The position numbers and the translations under genes are program-made. Below the pieces are notes generated by a model. It was not told the origin of the DNA and made no database searches. It saw only the letters and a list, made by a program, of their open reading frames with translations. Positions 59,152 to 64,000 of a stretch of DNA of 64,000 nt are shown here, piece after piece. The DNA is from Straminergon stramineum (lineage: Eukaryota; Streptophyta; Bryopsida; Hypnales; Calliergonaceae), in NCBI GenBank assembly GCA_963920665.1, contig OY987271.1, forward strand, positions 20,649,350 through 20,713,349, read 5' to 3'. Every line of letters starts with the position of its first letter. Within the stretch, counting starts at the first letter, position 1.

Positions 59152-60381
59152 CATTACAAGGGAAATTGTGTCCTACTTGACAAAAAATTAACAAAAATTT
59201 GTCAATTGCCTTGTTAGTGAAAACCTATAGATTTGACCAATAATTTGACAAAATTCTATTAACTATTTCAGTATTTTGTCATTTCGCTTAATTTTTTGTC
59301 AACTTCTATTTCCTAATACTCTCTTTTGTTAGTTGTCCCATTGCCATGCTAGCATGATGGCCTAATCAATGGTTAAAATGTCCTTATTTTTTGTAAAAGA
59401 AAAAATATCAAAATTCAAGTTGTTTTAAATTTAAACTTTTACATATTAAGTGAAAATGCAAGTATGGACAACGAATTGCCATCTTGACATTGCACTTTAT
59501 GAACCACTTTTGTTCTGTGAACTTGGATAGAGAAGAGAGCTCTCTATATACACATGGGGTGGTAGGAGATAGAACAACCGATATGGGATATGTCATTTAG
59601 AAGTTGCAAAGCTCAACCACTCATAGTTAAGTTTAAAATAAGAATTGTATTAAAATTAGAATTTCAGACCTCATTTAGGCATAATAGAATAATTTTTCAA
59701 AAAAAAATTTCAACTAAAAAAAGTTGAGAAATCAACTCAAATTTCATGTCCAAAAATCCATTTGATGTTTTAATCCTCCAATCAAAAGTTATGCACAAAT
59801 TTCAAAGAGGATGTTTGAAAAGGTCAAAAAAAAAATTCCCTTCTACCGCCCCTTTGAAATCTATCCATAAATTTTGATTGGAGGATTAAAATATCAAACG
59901 GATTTTTAGACATGAAACTTGAATTGATATCCCAACCTTTTTTGGTTGAAATTTTTTTTTGAAAAATTATTCTATTGTGCCTAAATGAGGTCTAAAAATC
60001 TAATTTTAATACAATTCTTATTTCAAACTTAACTATGAGCGGTTGAGCTTTGCAACTTCTAAATAACATATTCCATATGAGTTGGTCTACCTCCTACCAT
60101 TCCAACTATATATAGAGAGCTTGATTTTTACACATATCTCAGTTAAGATATATATGGCAATGGATGTAAAGAAAAATGTATAAAGAATCTAATGGAATCT
60201 TTGTGTTTTTGGCAAATAGGAAGAAGAGAACCAAACATTAATTACAAATTGAAAACAACTTGACAAAAAGTTAACTAGTTCTCACAAATTGACAAGATGA
60301 AGTAGCAATAATGATGCTATTGTCATTTCGGACAATTCTTTGTCAAAAATTTGTCATCTTGGATTGCATTTTTTTGTAGTG
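59152..60381. mobile_element. Non-autonomous CACTA-like foldback element (1,230 bp)
   Basis: Left end CATTACAAGGG; right end, reversed, CACTACAAAAA; flanked on both sides by ATT (59149-59151 and 60382-60384), a 3-bp target duplication. Subterminal regions on both sides are rich in TTTGTCA / TGACAAA motifs in both orientations, as expected for transposase-binding sites. The centre (59539-60120) is a near-perfect palindrome. There is no gene. The ends differ from those of the 21-kb element, so it belongs to another CACTA family. Confidence 0.75.
59539..60120. repeat. Large palindrome at the centre of the CACTA-like element
   Basis: The arms, about 59539-59808 and 59843-60120, start and end with GCTCTCTATATA / TATATAGAGAGC and include GAAGTTGCAAAGCTCAACC with its reverse complement and AATCCTCCAATCAAAA / TTTTGATTGGAGGATT near the centre. 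The loop is about 35 bp. Arm identity is roughly 85-90%. Confidence 0.85.
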
Positions 60382-61860
60382 ATTCTCACTAATTTAAGAC
60401 AACTTTCTAATCTATCCTATTTTCAATGGTTCTAATCGCTTCTCTAAGATTTCCTTGATTTCTATCTAATTTGTATCTAATCCAAATTTTTGTACTCCTT
60501 CATTCTATCATTCAACTTTGAGTTTTTAATCTCTAATCTTTTTTTGGTGCAATTGCTACAAATTCTAAGAGAGAAAAAGTGGTGAGATTAATGTTTGTTG
60601 CTACTTCTTTCCAAACTATGATGGTTTTTCCTCTCAACCTATTCCTATGGCTAAACTATTATAATTCTACTCCAACTTCGTTTTGTTTTTTTTCTACCTC
60701 CTTATTTCACCTCTCTTTCTATTCTCCTTCTACAAGTATTCTATCTTTCTTCTCTACCTTAGTTAAAATTTTTAAAAAGGAATGAAAATTAAAAAAAAAA
60801 CATTCTTGAAAGGTGAGGTGATTAAATCCTCTCCTAGCTCCTTGCTGTGGCCTAACCTTAGCAAGCAAGCTAAGGGCTCCTACCTAGCCGGTGGGGCTCC
60901 CCTAGCAAGTCCAGGATTCTTGGCCGAAGATCTCCACTGCTTGTTAGCGTTGGGACTCCCTGCTAGCGAATGGGGCTCTTGGTTGAAGATCTCCTCTTTT
61001 ATCATAGGGACTGGCCTTCGGACTAGTCCCTTTATTTATTTATTTATTTTTTTTAACTTTTCCAATGAAACTTCTATGACAACTAGTCCCCCTACCTTCC
61101 CATAGAACTAGAGAATTTGTGAAAAAGAGAATATGATGAGATTTTTTTGTTTTTGATACAAACTTGGTGAACTTTCTAACAATCTTGTTTTTGAGGAATT
61201 TTTCTAAGATTGTAAGGTTCAAAACTTCGTTGTGTTTTGACACTTTTGACAAGGTACTATAGAACTTCTAAAGGTTGAGATCAAAGCTTTGCCGTGTTCC
61301 CTAAAATCCACAAAATTCCTATCAAATTCCAAAAATCAAAGTCAAAGCTTCACCATAGAATGATAAGCACGGGAAATAACACAAAGGTTTTAACAAAAGA
61401 AAATTAAATTAGGATGGAATCAAAAGTGTTAGTACAAAAAATTAGTATGAAAATTATAAACAAACCAAGCTAAAGATTTTCCCTAAGCGGCATTGCTAGT
61501 CATAAGGGAAGAATCCTCTAGGATTCGTACACAATTCTCAAGTCCTAAACAAAGACTTGAAGGAATAACAATTATACCAAAGTAGGAGTCAATACAACCA
61601 AAATACTACCAAATTTTTATCAAAAACTTGAAAAAACAGTACAAAGACAACAAATAAGACTTGAAGGGACCTCAATGTCCTTCAAGGCTCACAAAATAGA
61701 AACAAAAAGAACTTGAAATGCTCCAAAAACACCACGTTTACAACTTTGCCTTAAAAATGGCCAAAAGTCCACGTTTAATGGACCAATGTGCTTATAAAGC
61801 CAAAATAATGGCTAGAAAGGGTGATTTGAGAGGAGAATGAGTGCCCTTATATACTCTTTT
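60382..61860. other. Gene-free stretch between the CACTA-like element and the right inverted-repeat arm
   Basis: 60830-61020 is a GC-richer patch with repeated GGGGCTC-...-GAAGATCTCC motifs and an open frame of 107 codons without recognisable product. On the minus strand, 61847-61220 looks like the transcribed leader of the right-arm element. No gene. Confidence 0.45.
61847..61853 (-). promoter_or_regulatory. TATA box at the edge of the right inverted-repeat arm
   Basis: On the minus strand TATATAAGGGCACTC, at the start of the non-repeated sequence next to the arm. It suggests that the arm is the promoter-bearing terminus of an element transcribed leftwards. The left arm has no equivalent box. 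Confidence 0.4.
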
Positions 61861-63100
61861 AAGGGCACCCACTTTGTCTCATTTTAACATGATAAACTTA
61901 TCAATTAGGATTTTCATCCTAATTTTTCAATTTTGACTTTCTACGCCGGTCCATTTTCTAACTTTTGAAGATTAAATCCAAATCACAAATGGATTGTGTT
62001 GTTGGCTTCAGAAGGCCATTTTTATTCTAGAGGTATCTCCTCCCTTTTTTCAAACTTCAAAATTTCAACGAAACCTAATGCCAATTTAATTCTAAAAAGA
62101 GTTTTAAATCCAACTTTTGGAGTTGGATTTTTTTGAGAAACCTAACTAGCCTAGGCTCTTAAGTAGGTATGAGGGAGTAAGAAAAGATCTATCTTTGACC
62201 TCATTCCGCTTTCGTATGTTCCCAATCCATTGGTCAACTCCACCATAATCTTTAAATTTTGTTCATTGTTGAAGAATCTTGCAAGTTCGGATCCTTCTGA
62301 CTATCAGATTGTCTTGAAACTTGTTGTAGCATCTTATTAACATAAAATAATCTACTCTAATTTTTAGTGAGATTTTATTGCCATCTGGAGAATTTTTAGG
62401 AATTTCCCATTGCAAGTTTGGGCAATTGACCATCTGAAAAGGCATCTTCTGACTATCAAAAAATTTCGAAATTTTTTTGGGACATCTCATAGAATCCTAC
62501 AACACATGTGTAGGCTCATATTTTTACTCTATAAATCAGCCTAGGGGGGACAAAATCCACACCCTCATTTAATTATTGGTGGCCAAGGAATCTTCAACAC
62601 CAGAGGGAATCTTGGTAAATCGACTTCGCCGTTGTTTCCTGGGCATGGTTTTAACCCTAAGTCACCCTCCTTAGACTAGAGATTCCTCCACGGTCTCGTC
62701 TTGGTATTTTTGACATTTGCAAGCCAATAATTGGGGTTCCGCTATTTCATTGATGAAATGGGGAAACTAGAACCTATCTCCGGGAACTAACCTATGTTCC
62801 TCACCAGAGTTCTCTCAACCAATATTAGCCAAGCGATCTCCTTTCTATGTGGGATTTTGAACTTAACATGCTCATAACTCGTAATTACCACAATTGGTTG
62901 AATTTTAACCTATTTATAAGTGGGATTTGGATTTAATTAGTAAAAAACACTCAAAATATGACCAAATACGATATTGGCATGTAACACACCTATTTTGGTT
63001 ATATACTCTTTTTTAGGCTTTTTGTACTATTTTTCACACTTATTTTTGCAAAAAAAATCAAAAAAAGATAAGTGAGTCCCCGGTGACGAAATAGAGGCTT
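61860..63100 (-). repeat. Right arm of the ~1.3-kb inverted repeat
   Basis: Reverse complement of 55690-57010, in the same linear order throughout. Two copies of one element in opposite orientation, or the ends of a large composite, enclosing 4.8 kb that contain the tandem arrays and the CACTA-like element. Confidence 0.75.
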
Positions 63101-64000
63101 ATACAAGTCCAAGGATAAAAGATATTGACAAGAGACTACCCTCATACTAAAACAACTTGTGGGGTGGGAAATCCAACTCCCCGTCACTCATAAACCTCAC
63201 CAAGGCAACAAATACAAGTAAATGAGGAAGAGGTGAAGATGGTGGAAGGTTGGAAGAATGAGGAGGAATGACAAAGGGAAAGACAACTTGAAGGAAAGGG
63301 GTGAAGGTAGATAAGGTAGGGGTGAAATTCTCGAAGCTTATTTAAGCCCTTAGATTAGAATCAGGTAATCACCACGAGATTAAGTGTGAGATGTAAGTGT
63401 AGGATGTAAGAAGTAGTTCAACCTTGGAAGATGGTATGATACATCCTTAAGATTAGTAGATGGGAGCAAGGGTAGTTGGGCCACCTTAGTACATTGGAGG
63501 AAAGAAAAGAGGAAAGGAGAAAAGAAATAGGGTAAGACCAATGAATAAACTCTTGTACCAAATTATTTTATGATTAGAACAGTGGTTTGTTGTCTCACGG
63601 CGGGGGAGTTCATGGCAGAGGAGGGAGAGCTTCTGGTGGGCACAATCAACAACTTAAGTTCCGAGGTATAAGTTAAACCTTTCCAAACTTTTCCTAGGTC
63701 CCTAATTAGAGACTAGTAACTTGGGTCGAGGCCTACCCCTGGGTCAGACCCTTAGGACTATAGGCTAGGTCATTTCCTAGGACATAAACTTAAAGTAGAA
63801 GGCCGTAGCTTTCCAAAATCCTAAGACACGTCCAAATCAAGTAGGAAATGTGAAAATTATCACTGGATGAAGATTAGGATCAAATTGGATGAAGAATAGC
63901 TAAACTCCGGATTTGAACGAGAATTAAGTAGATTAGGAAGAAGCCACCAATTAGGGTCCAGGATTGAAGAGAAAAGTTTATTCCGAATTGTAAGTTAGGA
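63101..64000 (+). repeat. Repeat family R, copy 2, second part (runs off the window)
   Basis: Matches about 6660-7600 in the same orientation: AGCCCTTAGATTAGAA, GAGATTAAGTGTGAGA, GGATGTAAGAAGTAG, GGCCACCTTAG and GTAACTTGGG-CGAGGCC recur in the same order with about 80% identity. No gene. Confidence 0.75.

Overview
The window looks like nuclear DNA of a land plant, most likely a seed-free one (moss, liverwort, lycophyte or fern); I cannot fix the species. The evidence is one clear nuclear gene for plastid ribosomal protein bS6c with a transit peptide and GT-AG intron, AT-rich intergenic DNA with scattered TTTAGGG-type motifs, plant-type LINE, CACTA and LTR remnants, and transposon proteins of a type I associate with bryophytes. 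There are no bacterial operons, CRISPR arrays or rRNA genes.

Layout. 1-6.2 kb: a ~3.4-kb repeat family in which a younger plus-strand copy (1003-4386) sits inside an older minus-strand copy (flanking pieces 1-1002 and 4387-6178); each copy carried one gene, now broken. 6.2-7.6 kb: a second repeat family that recurs in direct orientation at 57.9-58.7 and 63.1-64.0 kb. 7.8-34.6 kb: one decayed L1-type LINE (endonuclease, reverse transcriptase, zf-RVT) split by two insertions: a ~1.5-kb foldback element (8747-10262) and a 20,976-bp CACTA-ended transposon (10718-31693, target duplication GAT). Removing the big element and one GAT restores the LINE reading frame.

The giant element carries two divergent gene blocks. 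Minus strand, 13.9-20.4 kb: a long multi-domain regulator-like gene, an FCP1/NIF-type phosphatase domain and a further exon. Plus strand, 28.0-30.9 kb: a ~950-codon DUF7869-like candidate transposase. Upstream of each block is a regularly spaced array of a 21-bp palindrome, TTCAGGTCG-N3-CGACCTGAA (85-bp period on one side, about 112 bp on the other), probably binding sites of an element-encoded protein. I see no closely matching described element, and this is the most interesting system in the window. Its genes and those of the other elements are interrupted almost only by stops explicable as C-to-T (or G-to-A) changes, the expected footprint of cytosine methylation.

34.6-36.4 kb holds nothing clear. 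The host genes are at 36.4-37.8 kb (plastid bS6c, plus) and 39.5-42.2 kb (a four-exon, 302-residue protein of unknown function, minus), in noticeably more GC-rich DNA. 43-54 kb is AT-rich and essentially gene-free, with a degenerate long-period repeat field at 45.5-49.8 kb. 54.2-55.5 kb is a solo LTR with a 5-bp duplication. 55.7-63.1 kb is bounded by a ~1.3-kb inverted repeat that encloses tandem arrays and a 1,230-bp non-autonomous CACTA-like foldback element (59152-60381, duplication ATT).
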